Shown here piece after piece: positions 1 through 12,332 of a stretch of DNA of 64,000 nt; position 1 is the first letter of the stretch; each line of letters opens with the position of its first letter. The position numbers and the translations under genes were made by a program. The notes below the pieces were generated by a model. The model was not told the DNA's origin. It made no database searches and saw only the letters and a list, made by a program, of their open reading frames with translations. Origin of the DNA: Cladophialophora immunda (lineage: Eukaryota > Ascomycota > Eurotiomycetes > Chaetothyriales > Herpotrichiellaceae); NCBI RefSeq assembly GCF_000835495.1, contig NW_015622547.1:3472001-3536000 (forward strand), written 5' to 3'.

Positions 1-497
1 AGGACCAGACCTTATCGACAGAAAGCTCCCGGGACAAGTTTGACATTCTCCGCAAGATCACCTCCCAAAGCGTTCAGCAAGTGCGCGACGCTGTTGATCA
101 GGCCGACAAAGCTGGCGCTCTGGTGAACATGGACAGTCTCACGCTGGTGACCCTACCGCGATGGTCCAAGGGCCGAGTGGTCCTCCTGGGCGATGCAGCA
201 CACTGCTTGACGCTTCTTTCAGGGCAGGGCGCCGGTATGGCACTGGTGTCGGCGGAGATACTAGGCAAAGAACTCCAGAAAACGCCGGACGTCCTTGAGG
301 CGCTCCGAAACCACGAGGCGAAGCTCCGTCCGTCGATTGAACGACTCCAAGCCCGTTCCAGGCGCATGGCGGCGTGGTTTATCCCCAAAAGCACCATCGC
401 CTACTATTTCCGCAACCTCCTCCTCAAGATCTTGCCCTACTCCTGGATCGTAAACTTCCATGTCAGCACCATCAAGTCAGAGATTGAGCTGCTCTGA
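1..497 (+). CDS. FAD-dependent monooxygenase, 3' end only (partial)
   Basis: The reading frame is open from base 3 and ends at TGA 495-497; the 5' part lies outside the window. The visible 164 residues carry the C-terminal FAD-binding signature of group A flavoprotein monooxygenases: VVLLGDAAHC followed by SGQGAGMALVSAEILGKEL, where the GD motif contacts the FAD ribityl chain. The tail is basic and hydrophobic with no evident targeting signal. Such enzymes hydroxylate aromatic or polycyclic substrates using NAD(P)H and O2. The substrate cannot be told because the N-terminal and substrate-binding parts are missing. Its neighbour is a regulator starting 600 bp downstream on the same strand. The family assignment is firm; the role is unknown. 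Confidence 0.85.
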   Translation, partial: DQTLSTESSRDKFDILRKITSQSVQQVRDAVDQADKAGALVNMDSLTLVTLPRWSKGRVVLLGDAAHCLTLLSGQGAGMALVSAEILGKELQKTPDVLEALRNHEAKLRPSIERLQARSRRMAAWFIPKSTIAYYFRNLLLKILPYSWIVNFHVSTIKSEIELL

Positions 498-1097
498 TAC
501 TGTCGGGGAGCTCTTGGGGATACGGTCTTGACCGCCCCATCAGTTGGAAGGGACCGTCGAGATGGAATGTCATGGCAGGAGATCCAGGGGCCATACGAAC
601 CTGGTGTTCGACCACTCAAATCTCAGGTTTCCGAGGCGCAGCTGTTGAGGAGGGAGGCAAAGCATTGTAGAAGCACCGCAAGATTCGTAAGATCAGCATT
701 CACTCGCAGTCAATGCCAATCGCGGGGCTTAGGCCACTAATTTCCCATCCTCGATGCACAGGTTTTGCGCGGGGAAGCATGGTTTCGCAGATAGTTTTCG
801 CCACCAAGCCTTAGGCCCTCAAAGCCTGGAGGTTGGAAGGTTCTTGTGGTGAATCTAGCGAGCATTGCGCCATAGCCATAGGCACCGCAAGCTCCTTCAT
901 CTGGAGACTAAGTTTGTCTACCGCTATGCCACTAACCTTTCGTCTTACAGGCCTCATTTACCCCCTAGTTTGTCGCCTATCAAAATCCCACGAACATTTT
1001 CCAACGTCTTTGACCTCAGTTCGCCTCTCAGCTTCCGCAGCACTCTATACATTTGCTGCTCGTTCTCCGTACTGATGGCCTTTCGAGGACCCAATAG
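498..1097. other. Intergenic, 600 bp
   Basis: This stretch holds the 3' region of the monooxygenase gene and the presumed promoter of the dual-zinc-cluster regulator. Short open frames on both strands show no family resemblance. I see no repeat or RNA gene. Confidence 0.5.
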
Positions 1098-3443
1098 ATG
1101 ATGAGTGCCCAAGGTATTTCGCGTGTCGAGACCGAGTCGTCGGGGCGTGGGGCTATCCTGGGCAGAAAGCAGACATGCACACAATGTAGAAGTCGAAAGG
1201 TACGGCTAGCCAACTCTCTCGAGACTCAAGCAAGGGTCAGCGCTGAACACCCTTAGGTGCGCTGTGACGGTGTCGCGCAAGATGAGTCCTGCAGCAACTG
1301 CTCTCGACTGGGTTTCAGTTGCTCCTTTCGCCATTTTCAGCCGGGCGAAGGCTCAATATCAGCTGAATTGCCGCCAAAGAAGGCTCGTGTGTCTCGGGCT
1401 TGCAGAACTTGTCACTCAATGAAGACACGGTGCAGTGGAGATTTGCCGAGTTGCGACCGATGCCACAATAAGGGTATCGAATGCGTTTATCCAGCGCGCG
1501 ACAAGCAACTGGTTGGCATTGGCTCTCCTGCAGTTGAACGGAGCTTTGGTGATGCCGTTTTCGAGGGAGCTTCAGAGATAGGGTCCCAATCCAGCCCTTT
1601 CTTTGCAGAGCATCTCGGTCGAGATCGATCTCATGGATCATCCACCATAAAGTAAGTCAGCTCAATGCAAAACTCGAGCCACTTTTGACTCGAGATAGCT
1701 CCCCTCTGCTCACACGCGAACGGATCTTGAAAGCTATCCGAGCCTTTTTCCAGTATCTACAGCCACTTCCGAGCCTTGCAATTCTGCACAAGGCCTCTCT
1801 CTTACGACTGGTTCACCAAGACCAGGCAGATCAAGCACTACTGGCTTCGATCATCGCAGTCACATCGCATACTTCAGATTCTTCAGCGAGCGATAGAGAG
1901 ATCGGTTCACGGTGCGCAGACCTGGCGGAGGGCCTGATCATGGCTGAATTCAAACGGCCTTCCTTCTTCAAGTTGCAGGCATTGTTGTTCGTCATCAGGT
2001 ACAGAATATGGACCGGTTCCCATGATGACGCAGTTTTGCTCATGGCTCAACTTACACGTTCCGCGTTTGCTCTGCGGATCAATCATGAAACGTTACGGCC
2101 TTCCTTTTATGTCCAAGAAGCACGACGCAGATTGATGTGGGCTATCTACATCCTCGATTCAACGATGGCTTGCGGACTTCAGGAGTATACGTTGTGCCCA
2201 ATAACCGCGATACATCTTCGCCTTCCAGCGGTGGAAGACGACTTTGAGCTCAATAATGAGAACATTTTCGACCGTCTCCGAGAGCATGGGCCTCAATCTG
2301 TTCGTCTCGGAATATTAGCCTATTATGTGCGCATAATCAACCTCCATGACGAGATTCTGAGGTAGGTGGTCTCCTGGTGTCTCCTTGTTTCTTTCTTAAC
2401 ATCTCCCAAGGTGCAAGAGGCAAGCTATGTCCTCAAGGTCCGATTTCCGTGCGACATCATCGCGCTTCCAGAACCTAGAAAAGGATCTGGAGACATTCGT
2501 TTCGAGACTGCCTCCAGGCGAACAATTCTCCGAGAGGAACCTGGCATTGCGAGCATATTCACCTCGTCTACCGCGTTATGTAATGACGCATATCTGGTGG
2601 CATCAATGCCATTGTCAACTATTTCGTGGTACAATACCCGCTCTCGGCGAGCCATTGCCACAGGATTATCTGGACCATCTCGGTGCAGATGCCAGTCATG
2701 AACAGCAAGTCAAATGTCTCCTCCATGCTCACACGATTGCCGAAATTTTCTCCTCTCTTCTAGAAATCGAGGGCGGTACATGGACACTGGAGTATGAAAT
2801 GGCAGAGTGTGCACATAGCGCCACAGAGGTCTTGTTGGTCAGTGACACCACACATCGGGATCGGCTAGGCATCTCGGCTGAGGACATTGTACGGGATGTG
2901 ACCATTTGTCTGCGACTAATCAGACAGATGTCCCATATGTACCCAGCAGTAACTCCTATGGTAAGCAGCCGATGTTTGCGGCGTCGACGGTTCCTCTAAT
3001 ATCTCTTTCAGATCACGAGCATCGAGCAGGCACTGCTTCCCCCGGCGCAAGGCTCTTTAGGGAATCCCAAACCCCTGAAATTCACAAGGGAGATCGTCCC
3101 CAAGCAGTTCATTTCAAGACATACTGTGTTGGGCAACGTCGGTTTCACAGACGACAGTCCTAAGCTTGAAATGATCCCCTCAGCGAAGATCCAGACACCC
3201 ATACAGCCTCCGGAGCAACCCAACGTGGGCGAGGCGACCTTGACACCACCGGAAATGCCAAGTGATGCCCACCCGGTACCATTCCCGGTGAACGAGGCGT
3301 TTCCGAGTCTGGAATCAACGGAAAATGTGGAGCTGGGCGATGCGTTCCCTTATCTGGAGTCGGTATCCAGTGCCTGGGATCAGATGTCCCTGTTTCAAGA
3401 CCCGTTCGGGGCTTTTGACGAAGGCACCGAGGAGGCCATGTGA
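1098..3443 (+). CDS. Transcription factor with two tandem Zn2Cys6 clusters
   Basis: Five exons (1098-1199, 1257-1651, 1699-2361, 2411-2960, 3012-3443) give about 713 aa; all junctions are GT-AG and keep frame. Two complete binuclear zinc clusters are visible. The first uses Cys 27, 30, 37, 46, 49 and 56; the second uses Cys 83, 86, 93, 100, 103 and 110, both with CX2CX6C...CX2CX6C spacing. The first intron splits the first cluster just before VRCDG. Downstream, EARRRLMWAIYILDS is typical of the fungal transcription factor middle homology region (PF04082). The C-terminal 150 residues are proline- and acid-rich, as in activation domains. Zn2Cys6 proteins are nuclear and usually bind CGG triplets. 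Position suggests it may control the adjacent monooxygenase or transporter, but this is inference. ATGs at 1098 and 1101 are both possible starts. Confidence 0.88.
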
Positions 3444-3645
3444 TGGCAATGCTTCCAAAATGCGATGGGCCGGCTGATGGGGAACGTTGTCCTCCGCATG
3501 CAAAAGTATGTCGGCGGCATCGAACCACGTGAAACGGCTCTCGGTGCCGATGCAGCAAGAGCCGCTAATCCATTCTAATCCCTCCCACCGTCAATCTTCA
3601 ACCCAGAATGGATCAACGGCGCGATGGTGCCATCGGTTGTAGGGC

Positions 3646-3654
3646 TATATAATA
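3646..3654 (+). promoter_or_regulatory. TATA-like element upstream of the MFS gene
   Basis: TATATAATA lies 86 bp before the ATG at 3740, within GGCTATATAATAGCC. Position and sequence suit a TATA box for the following transporter gene; no other support is visible. Confidence 0.4.
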
Positions 3655-3739
3655 GCCACTTCGTCTCCGCCTGCTCCAGACCCGGGGTAGCTTCACTGAA
3701 ACCTGCACGACAGATTCTCCCCGCTGGGCTGCCATCACG

Positions 3740-5612
3740 ATGGCGCTCAAGGTATGGCATCAGTTAACGCCCTACCTGGTCTTCAACTCAAGTGTCTTTC
3801 TTCTCGGCGCCGTCATGTTCGGCATGTATGTTCCCTTTTGAAGTCCGCAACGGAGCTTGAGCTGATTGCTTGCAGTGACACCGGCTCTTTTGGTTCGTTA
3901 CAAGCCCTTCCGTCGTTTTTGAACCGTTTCGGGGTCATGGATGCCAAGGGGAAGTTTGCGTTGCCACCGACGCGGAAGGCTTTGATGAACTCATTACCAT
4001 GGACTGGGAAAGTTGTTGGTTGCGCCATTGTTGAAAGGGTTATTGAAGCTGTTGGGTACAAGAAAACCATGTATGTTGTCGGGATGGTGCAAATTGTGGG
4101 CATCATCAGTAAGTCTTCGCCTCCACGGGTAGCAGGAGCATCGGTTTTCTCATTGTGCTGACACTACATGCAGTCGAGTTGACAGCACACAACTGGGCTC
4201 AGTTCACTGTTGGCCGTATAATCGCATACTTCGCCGTGGGTCTGGTCGAAAACGTTGTGCCGGCGTACAACGCCGAGACAGCCCCAGCAGCGGCACGAGG
4301 TCTTCTGTCAGGTTCAATAATGTTCGTCACCGGACTCGGTAACCTCTTGGGCGCCGGGCTGTCACGAGCATACGCGACCACCGAAACGCAGAAAGGCTGG
4401 ATGATTCCGACATCAATCCAGCTTGTTCCTGCTGTCGCATTTCTCGTCCTCATACCGTTCACCCCAGAATCCCCACGGTGGCTGGTCCTCAAAGGTCGCA
4501 AGCAAGCAGCCAAAGCTTCCCTCGACAAGATCAGACCTAAGCATGATGTCGACAACGGAGCCACGGCCGCCGAGGTGGAAGCGATCGACCTGCTTATCGA
4601 AGAGTCCAGGGCCAACGAGCGTGGGTCTTGGTTGGATATATTCCGCGGAAACTACCTGAGACGTACCTGGGTGTGTTGCCTTCTCGTCCTCGAATACGCT
4701 GCTGGTGCTGATATTTAATAACACAGATCTGTGCGACGCTGTTCGTCCTTGAACAAATGAATGGGAATCAATTTGTTCTATCGTACGCCCCTACATTCTA
4801 TGTACAACAGGGTCTGGGCTCTATGTCCTTCACCTACAACATTATAGGAGGGGCGATCGGGGTTGTTGGATGTCTAGCCGGCCTTCTTCTTTTCGATTTC
4901 ACAGGGCGTCGTCCTTTATTCATTGGAGGCAGCGCTGTGGCAACCTTCCTTCTTTACCTCGCTTCGGGCCTGGGCCTGATCCATAACCCGAACCACAGCG
5001 AGACATATACTCTCGTTGCCTGCTTCATGATCCTCCCGGCTTTCTGTCGGATATCGGCTTCAAACTGCGCTTTCCTGACAGGCGCCGAGATAGGAGGGGT
5101 CAGAATGAGGAAGAAGATAATGGTAAGTCGTGGATGTACTTGCCCTCCGAGTTGGCGTGGACTGAGCTGACCGCATTGAAGTCATTCGGTACAGTCTGTG
5201 ATGTCGTGGCTGCTTTTCTGGTCACCTTTGTAACACCCTACCTGCTACCCGGCATGGGTGTTAACATTGGCTGGATCTTCGGGTCTGTTGCGCTCTTTTC
5301 CACTCTTTGGGGAGCCCTGTTCTTTCCAGAACTCAAAGTGAGTACTTCGCAAGCTTCCAGACTGCGTTACAACTCCCCATTAAGTCGCCCGATGTTAACG
5401 AGCCTGGTGAATAGGGTCGGTCTTTGGAAGAAGTTGACGAATTATTCGCCGCCAAGCTCCACGCATGGCAGTTTAAGAAATACGAGACTTGTGGGACGGG
5501 CCGGCTGCTGACGACAATCGAGAATGAAGGAGTCGCTCTGCCGGTGAAGGCCCAAGAGCTAAAGGCCGAGGTCACCCATTCTGAGATCATCGCACCGAAG
5601 ACTGGCGATTGA
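3740..5612 (+). CDS. MFS sugar transporter (PF00083 type)
   Basis: Six exons (3740-3825, 3876-4108, 4174-4670, 4727-5122, 5182-5337, 5415-5612) encode about 521 aa. Family marks are the N-terminal FGIDTGSFGSLQALPSFLNRF segment, AETAPAAARG after TM4, the loop motif FTPESPRWL before the central cytosolic loop, FTGRRPLF in the second half, and the C-terminal GRSLEEVDELF. Hydrophobic segments fit twelve membrane helices. The protein is expected in the plasma membrane, importing a hexose, pentose or disaccharide by proton symport; the substrate cannot be read from sequence. It lies 296 bp downstream of the dual-zinc-cluster regulator on the same strand. The tail after the last helix is about 60 residues and hydrophilic. 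Exon 5 to 6 splicing restores the conserved GRSLEEVD motif, which supports the model. Confidence 0.9.
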
Positions 5613-6227
5613 AAGGCCCATCTGTGTAGGGTATGATTGTCCGGGTTATCCTTTCAGGGACCGCGAAAAGAGCAAAGGTATTGATTCGGATAGTAGAGAC
5701 AGAGGGCGAGTGAGAAATGCAATGAGTTCCGGCGGCGTCACTCAGTCGCCTATCAGATCGTTCAGCCTCTTCCCAAAGCACAGCAAAGCACAGCAAAGCA
5801 CAGCAGCTCATTCATCCCACAAGAACAGATGGAAGTCATCTGAAGTCTTTCCGACCTGATTGCGGAGGTCTTGGGGTCACCACGTACAAGGGAGGCTGCA
5901 ATCTCACCCCACTCCCGCGCTTTTAGGGTTATGGTGTGCACTAATACTCCATTGCTATAGTAGTCTGGAATTGTTCAACAAAAACGAGGAGAGTGTTGGA
6001 GATTTATCTTCTTGATCAGGCTGAGGGTATCACAAGTTTTAATATATGCGCCTCGCTTTGCTGGAGCTATTCCTGAAGCAGTGTTGCTAAAGTTAGAACG
6101 GCTACGGCACCTTCAAGCTACACTTGAAACGAGGGGCTCGTTCCCAAGGCCGAACGCACTTTGTAGAAGACCGTCAAGGATTGGAATATAAGAATAAGGA
6201 CAGCCCATTAGGTGCTCCCAAGGACCA
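5613..6227. other. Convergent intergenic region, 615 bp
   Basis: This lies between the 3' ends of the MFS gene and the next regulator. It contains a short tandem repeat (separate entry) and otherwise nothing I can name. Confidence 0.5.
5774..5806. repeat. Short tandem repeat, 10-bp unit
   Basis: The unit CAGCAAAGCA is repeated about three times in perfect register. It lies in the 3' intergenic region, likely in or just past the 3' UTR of the MFS gene. Confidence 0.75.
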
Positions 6228-7964
6228 TCAAGATCGAGCTTCTTCAAACTTGAGCCTGCACAGCTCGCTGAGCTTCTCGTTCCAGAAAAACCCCTCCAGT
6301 ATCTCTTTCGCAGCCTTCCAGTCCTCGACATCTGCGAATCTCCGGCGCAGCCTCAGAAGCAGGTCGATGCCGGGCGGCAAGAATCCGCTGCCCGAGGCGT
6401 TGTGCCACGCGCATATCGTCACCATCCACACCCAAAAGAGAAAGGACTCTTCTTCCGGCGACTCGGACGGCAATTCGTCCGCAGTGAGGATTTTGGTAAG
6501 CGCCCCCCTCGACGCCAGACCTCCATTGCTCGATACGGGCGCCGAGTCGAAGCCGATCCCGCAGTACAAGACCAGCGCCAATGCCAGCAGCTTCTCCCTG
6601 CTCGCGCCCGGCGCGTCTAGCGCTGGACACGCCTCTTGGAAAGTTCGCCAGACCGGTCGAGCCGTGTTGGGGAGGCCGACGATGCGGCCTGCCGCGTCCC
6701 TTTCAAGCTTGCCCCTGTGATAGACATATGCGAGGCGGATGAGAATCTCGACGGTGCTGAGGGACCATTTCCCAGCCAGAATGAAGTGGTGGAAGCCCAT
6801 GGGCACTTCGCGAATTTGGTCCCGAAATCGAGCGGAGAGTGTTTCTGGCTCGGCTTCAGGTTGTGGGAGAGACAGCGGCGAAGAGAAGTATCGGAGTCCG
6901 GTTGACAAGCTCCACCATGCGTCGAACCTGGAAAAGAGATATCAGCTTCAGAAAGGTATTGAGTCTTGACTTCCGAGTTCCTCTCGCATCGTGTGCAAGT
7001 GCAAGCTACGAAAATACAGTGCTTACTGCAGAATTGTGCATTGAGGGTGATCGGCTACCAGATGCATGCCACCCTGGGCGGTAATAATCTTTGACAATGT
7101 CTCGAGATGATACTGGTGAACCTCTAAATCCACTGTTCGCTGATAAGCTCTTAGGGAGGGTAGTGTGGCAACTGGATCCAGGTTTATCCTTACCTCCACC
7201 GTTGCTAAAGACAAGATAACGAGTAATTCGTCGTCAGGCACCCTGGTCGGTGACTGAGACAAGGTCTCTCTCAAGATTGCAGACGCTTGCACCTTATGGG
7301 AGAGGCATTGTCGGGTTTGTCCACAGCCAGGTGAGACCTGCTGGTCATACAGAAGCTGCAGACCGGCCGCCCCGGCATGGTAGCCCGACGTCGTGGGTCG
7401 CGTCATCCACAGGAGAAATTCGTAGTTGTGAGTATTGCGGACGTGAAATACTTCAAACGCGAGCTGGATCGTGGGTACAATCATTTGCTGGTCTATGGTA
7501 AAATAGTGTCAGATCCAAGCGAGAGACATAGCCATGAACCAGCTGTTCTGAAGGAGCAGACTTCGCATACATATTGCAATGTGCTTCGGAACATGAGGCG
7601 AGAACGGAGTCCATATCGCGTCCATCCATTGCCGGTGTAACATGGCGTAGAGCCACTGCTTGCCCCGAAAGTGGCCCATCTGTGCTGCACGAGCGATATC
7701 TCGAGCCCGCTTCAAGGCTTCCTCATCTTCCGCCGGTTGGCGCTCTCGATCACGCCCAGAGGAGGGAGCTATGCGAAAACGAGTGATCAACGGCTCCGTC
7801 GAGGTTGACGGCGGTCCGACGGTTTGCGCCGCGGCATTCTTGCTCCGTTTCGCGTGAGCAACTTTAGCGTTGTGCGCTCGGATGGTCGAGTACACCAGTT
7901 CTTTTGCCCGTTGCGATTGCTTGCGTGGACGGCCCTCGACGAAACATAGCTGTATAGGCTCCAT
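6228..7964 (-). CDS. Fungal-specific transcription factor domain protein (Fungal_trans_2 type)
   Basis: Three exons on the minus strand (7964-7571, 7492-7027, 6927-6228) give about 519 aa. No Zn2Cys6 cluster is present. The N-terminus carries a basic stretch (GRPRKQSQRAKELVYS, then KVAHAKRSKN), which is how the zinc-less Fungal_trans_2 (PF11951) group usually begins, followed by a long alpha-helical region. The first intron (78 nt) must be removed because it holds an in-frame TGA; its donor GTATGC and branch CTGAC fit. The C-terminal exon encodes a helical region ending in WKAAKEILEGFFW. It is probably a nuclear regulator, but DNA binding is unproven for this subgroup. A second protein of the same general type lies 1.4 kb away on the same strand. 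Family is moderately sure; target unknown. Confidence 0.75.
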
Positions 7965-9342
7965 GGCGAGGCCGGGGCTCGTTTACCAGAGGTATCCTAC
8001 TGCCACGCATTCGTTGTAGAATCCTCGGCGCGCCGCCTATGGAGGTGGTTCATGTCTCATGTAAAGTAAAAGGAGGACTACCATAACGTCTCGCATAGCC
8101 ACAATGAAAAGTGAAAGGTTCAGGCTGCGAGCACGCTGCCTCCTGATTTATACGTCGCAGAGTGAATGACCGGTTGAAGGCACCGTTGACCGAATAGGTT
8201 TCCAGACCACGACAAGGTTTAGGTGCGCCGGCATGCTGATTCCTGCTTCAGCTAGCCGACCAGCGCCAATCCCCTTGGCATGATGTGATGGCGATGTAGG
8301 GCTGCAGATTGCAAGCCCTCCCGCGCCTTGGCCAAGGTTGGTCTGATCCTTCTGTTCAATGCTGTTGCAGGTTGCTCGAAGAGCGCCCGACTGTACACTT
8401 ATTGTCACTTGCCAGATTGGATTGGACGGAAACTCCCGCAGTTCTGAATTCGACCTCCAGCTCCAGATTCTGGCTGAATCACTCATGTGCCACAACCAAC
8501 GCTCACTCGATGCTCGGAAGCTTAATCGTGCCCAGAACATGTGTGGTGGCTGAATTCCAAGACCTTAATAAGCATTTTTCGAACCATGTCAGCAAAGGCT
8601 TGTCGGTTAAGTAGCGAGGCCATACCATTTGGCGTTCAAGCAAGCCCAATCCTGACTAAGAAGCCACTGAAATAGCTGTATCAATCACGGAGCGAGCGCA
8701 TTGTATTTAGTGGTGGCAAATATAGGATGGTCCACGCCTTGGCGCATCGGTTCAGTCTCAGACCACGGATATGTCGGCCTGGTCCTATCCTCACGAGTCG
8801 GTCAAATGGCGCCAAGTTGTGTAGAAGGGACTTGAAGTCTCAAAGGCCAAATCGCGTATGGTCCTACGTGGTGTGAGGCGCCACGTTCCAAGGCATGAGG
8901 AGACTGAGCGGCAGGTTTCCTAAATACTACGTTCGTGGTGATAGGTACTGTCTCGATAGCGGCCGATTGGTCAAAAGGTCTGGCCAGCAGTGGTATCTAA
9001 TTGCGCTTATCACGGTCACGCTGAATAGCAGACGTGGCTTCGCGCAGGCGACAAACATCGACAGCCATTGGGTGCATAAACGTGAATGACCGTTTACAGT
9101 TAATGCTGAGGCTCCGAGATCTTGGAGAGAACCCCGTCTCAATACTTCCAGCACAACCTGACTGCCTTTGAGACTATTAAGTGATTGTATTATGTAGCAT
9201 GGGGTGACATAACACTCCTTTACCATAGGGATACAAGTCCCTAACGCGAATATATATCAAGCCACTTCCTCTGCTCTTGTCCATGCTATCGTAGCCCTGG
9301 TTTTTCCCTTTCGCATTTTGAGATATGGAATGGCAACGCCGA
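7965..9342. other. Intergenic, 1378 bp
   Basis: This stretch lies between two minus-strand regulators and holds the promoter of the left one and the 3' end of the right one. Scattered open frames (for example 8148-8540 minus) lack family features and plausible splicing. I see no transposon remnant or RNA gene. Confidence 0.45.
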
Positions 9343-11592
9343 TCATGCGATGAATTCCTTCCAGACCTCCTCCGGTTCCGGCCACCTCCAGCCACCGGTG
9401 GTTCTGTTAGGATGCTCGGCACTCTTACCACGTTCACCCTGCCCAACTGCTGATAACTGCTGTTGGCCCACCAGGCCTTCAAACATGGCGAGCTCCAGAT
9501 TCCTCCGGCTCTGCTTGCCCAGCCTTCCCGCAACACGGGTTAACCGCGAAACCAACCTCGTCAGCCCTCTCCAACCAATCTCTTTGTCATCTGTCTTTAG
9601 ATTTTCGTCACTTAGACAAAGCCAGACAAGTACCCAGCTTAATGCGTCAAGTGTTTGGCTCAGTTGTAGATTTTGTTGCACATCTTGAACCATGCGTCGT
9701 ACGTACCTATCCGTCTCAGTTGGCTCGTGTCTATACCTCCACAGTGTTGCATGGATATAAAACAAGCACACCAGGCGCGTTGTGTCGTGCTTTTGTGAGG
9801 ATTTTGCCTTTTCGTTGTTGTTGACGCTGCAGGGTCCCAGTTGCATGCTTTCTGGGTTGAGGATTGAAAAATGTGGCGAACGAACAGCGTTAGATACCGA
9901 GAAGCACCACGCAGAAGGGTACGGTGAAGGACGCTGGCTTTCTTGATCTTCACGAAGCTGATTTCTTGCCTCGCTGAGCTCTCGGAATTGCCTCGTTACT
10001 AACAAAAGCTCGGTGACGCAAGCTGAGAGGTAAAGGTTAGGGGGCAGATCGAGAGGATCACAGAACTCCAGTACATCGTCGACAGGTTGTTTGTCGAAAG
10101 GCGATGTTCCGCTGAGAGTGGTGTGCTCCATGCCAACATCCGGTCGGTAATTCAGAAGGAACAAGCCGAAGTGGCGATCCGTACAAGGAAACGTCTCTAG
10201 ACCGGTGGTTTCGAAGATACGTGGCTCGGCCCTGCAAAAAGAACAGCTTCTTAGTAAAAGTGTCAGGCTCTAGAGGTAAAACGGAGAAGTTACTTACGAG
10301 CATATTTGCCATAGCAGAAGCGGGCAGAGTGTTTCCAGGCCTCCACGCATTTTGACCATCAGTCTCGCCGCCGAAATGTGAGTCTTGACTCCCTCCATAT
10401 TTCCGGCAAGGGCCTGGAAGACACGTTTTAATGTAATCCAACAGGGTCTGGGGCTAACTTCGTCAGGGGTCTCACCTCAATTGCCGACATCAACATTACC
10501 GCTTGAATGGTGCTCTCAGACGTCGAGGATTGCGGCTGCCCCAATTTCTGAATGACAACCGCCATGCCCTCTACGAAATGCCTCAAACCATTTCTCTCGT
10601 GGTGCTCATCTCCTCCAAGGAAGCTAGAGTAAATATAACTGGAGAACGAGATAATCAGCTGCATGACGGCCTCGTCGTGGATGAACTGATGCGCCGCTTG
10701 TAGCAAGTAGCATAGAGGTGCTGCTGGACCATGATCACAAATGATCTTCGAGACTGTATTGTGAACTAATCAATCAAGTATTAATTATGATGTTGCTCTA
10801 GGCGAGGATTGTTTCGGTGAATACTTACGAAAATGAAAGAGCTCGTGTTCATTTTTGGTGCATGTGAAAGACTGCATAGCCAACGGGGCATATTCCGCTG
10901 GGTGGAAGAACGATTTTGACGTCGCTTTTAATGTTGTACCCCGTACAGCCTCCGCTGAACGATCGGTCGGACATAATTCCTCTGATTTCAAGTAGTTATT
11001 GTCTCGCTCAAAGGAGTCGGGCAAGACTTCACAAGCCTGATCGTGATCCAGTTGGGATTGGAGAACTGCGTGACGACACGACCACTTTCGGTGCCATTGA
11101 CCGGTAAGACTGCTTGAACAACTCTGCTGGGCCGGTCTTGACGTCGTTTGGCAACCTTTTGGGTTGACAGGTGGTCGATATGTACTAGAATCCTAACAAA
11201 CAGCAGTTCTTGTGTCAGAATCGCTCTGTCGATACCTCGAAGCACAGTATGATGAGTTTTGAGAATGCAGCAGACGCTATGAAGCTGGATTTATTCAAAT
11301 CTTGACTTACATCACTTTGGTATGCATCATCAAACAGTGGAGACTCGGCATGCGTGCACCAAGATCTGTTTCCATTAATCCGCCCTTTCGGCACCAGGGC
11401 TTGCCACGTCAAGATTGACATTCCCCCTGTCTTTAGCTGCTCCCCTCGGGACTGCCTTCGCTTCAAGTGCATTCTTCTGGCTGCATGGCTATTGATTGCC
11501 GACCTCCGTTCGAAGTGAGCCGATGGGCGAATGGAGCTGAAATCCACCAGAAAAACGTACGTGTGCGACTCGAGTTCACGTAGATTGACCAT
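9343..11592 (-). CDS. Fungal-specific transcription factor domain protein (Fungal_trans_2 type), second copy
   Basis: Five exons (11592-11311, 11192-10829, 10765-10476, 10413-10298, 10231-9343) yield about 646 aa. The N-terminal block YVFLVDFSSIRPSAHFERR, then NSHAARRMHLKRRQ, is the usual start of this zinc-less regulator class. The fourth exon encodes ALAGNMEGVKTHISAARLM followed by VKMRGG, a hallmark of the Fungal_trans_2 (PF11951) domain. The middle (exon 2) is low-complexity and polar, and its 5' boundary is the least certain part of the model. I chose the ATG at 11592 because it precedes the conserved block directly; the frame extends upstream without another ATG. It lies in tandem with the related gene at 6.2-8.0 kb but is clearly diverged. 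It probably acts in the nucleus; target unknown. Confidence 0.78.
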
Positions 11593-12332
11593 GGCGTAGG
11601 ACCAGTCATCAAGTGGCAATAGATTTGAAAAATCCAGAATAAAAAGGGGAGCGATTCAGGAGCCGGGACAAATGTTAAATATCTTCGGTGGTGAGTAAAG
11701 CTCAGGCCCCATCGGCCGATCAGCAAATCGAATCGATGATGAATATTGTCTCAAGCTCCAAGAGGTCGCTTCAGCCAGGCTCGGCCAGAATAGAGACCAC
11801 GAGCTCTGCCGTGCTCTAGACTGCTTCGTTCGCAGCTGGTCTGTCTTTTGCCTATTGTCTGAGCCATGGTGCTATGTGAACTATATTCCAGCCGTAGGAA
11901 ATCCCTACTTGTCGAATAACGCGCCAATCAGGAAACGACATATTCGGGCCAAGCATTGCCAAGTTTGCTGTTCTTGGGCTAGTGCAGTGACCTATCTAGG
12001 TAATTTGTGGGGATCAAATCGTAGCAGCCACGTTAGGCATAATCTGGTGAGCGAGTGGCGTTGGAGCATACATCGCCTTGTGGCTGCAAGGACAGTATGA
12101 AAGATCAGTCTACTTATACCGTACTTAAGTCTGGTTCGCGCCACATGTGCGACCCGGGCGGCGGCTTGGCCTAGATTCTACACCAGTTGCATTGGTCTTT
12201 GAGACAGACTACCTTGCCTACCATCCGTGCACCAATATCGTCATCCAGTTGTCCTCGTCGCATGTCTCTTGCCATCCTGCATAGTGTTACTCCGACTAGA
12301 CTTGGAAGACTGCGAGCTGGGGGGCAGATGCC
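11593..12332. other. Intergenic, 740 bp
   Basis: This is the promoter side of the regulator ending at 11592 and the 3' side of the peptidase gene. No coding signal or repeat stands out. Confidence 0.45.
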
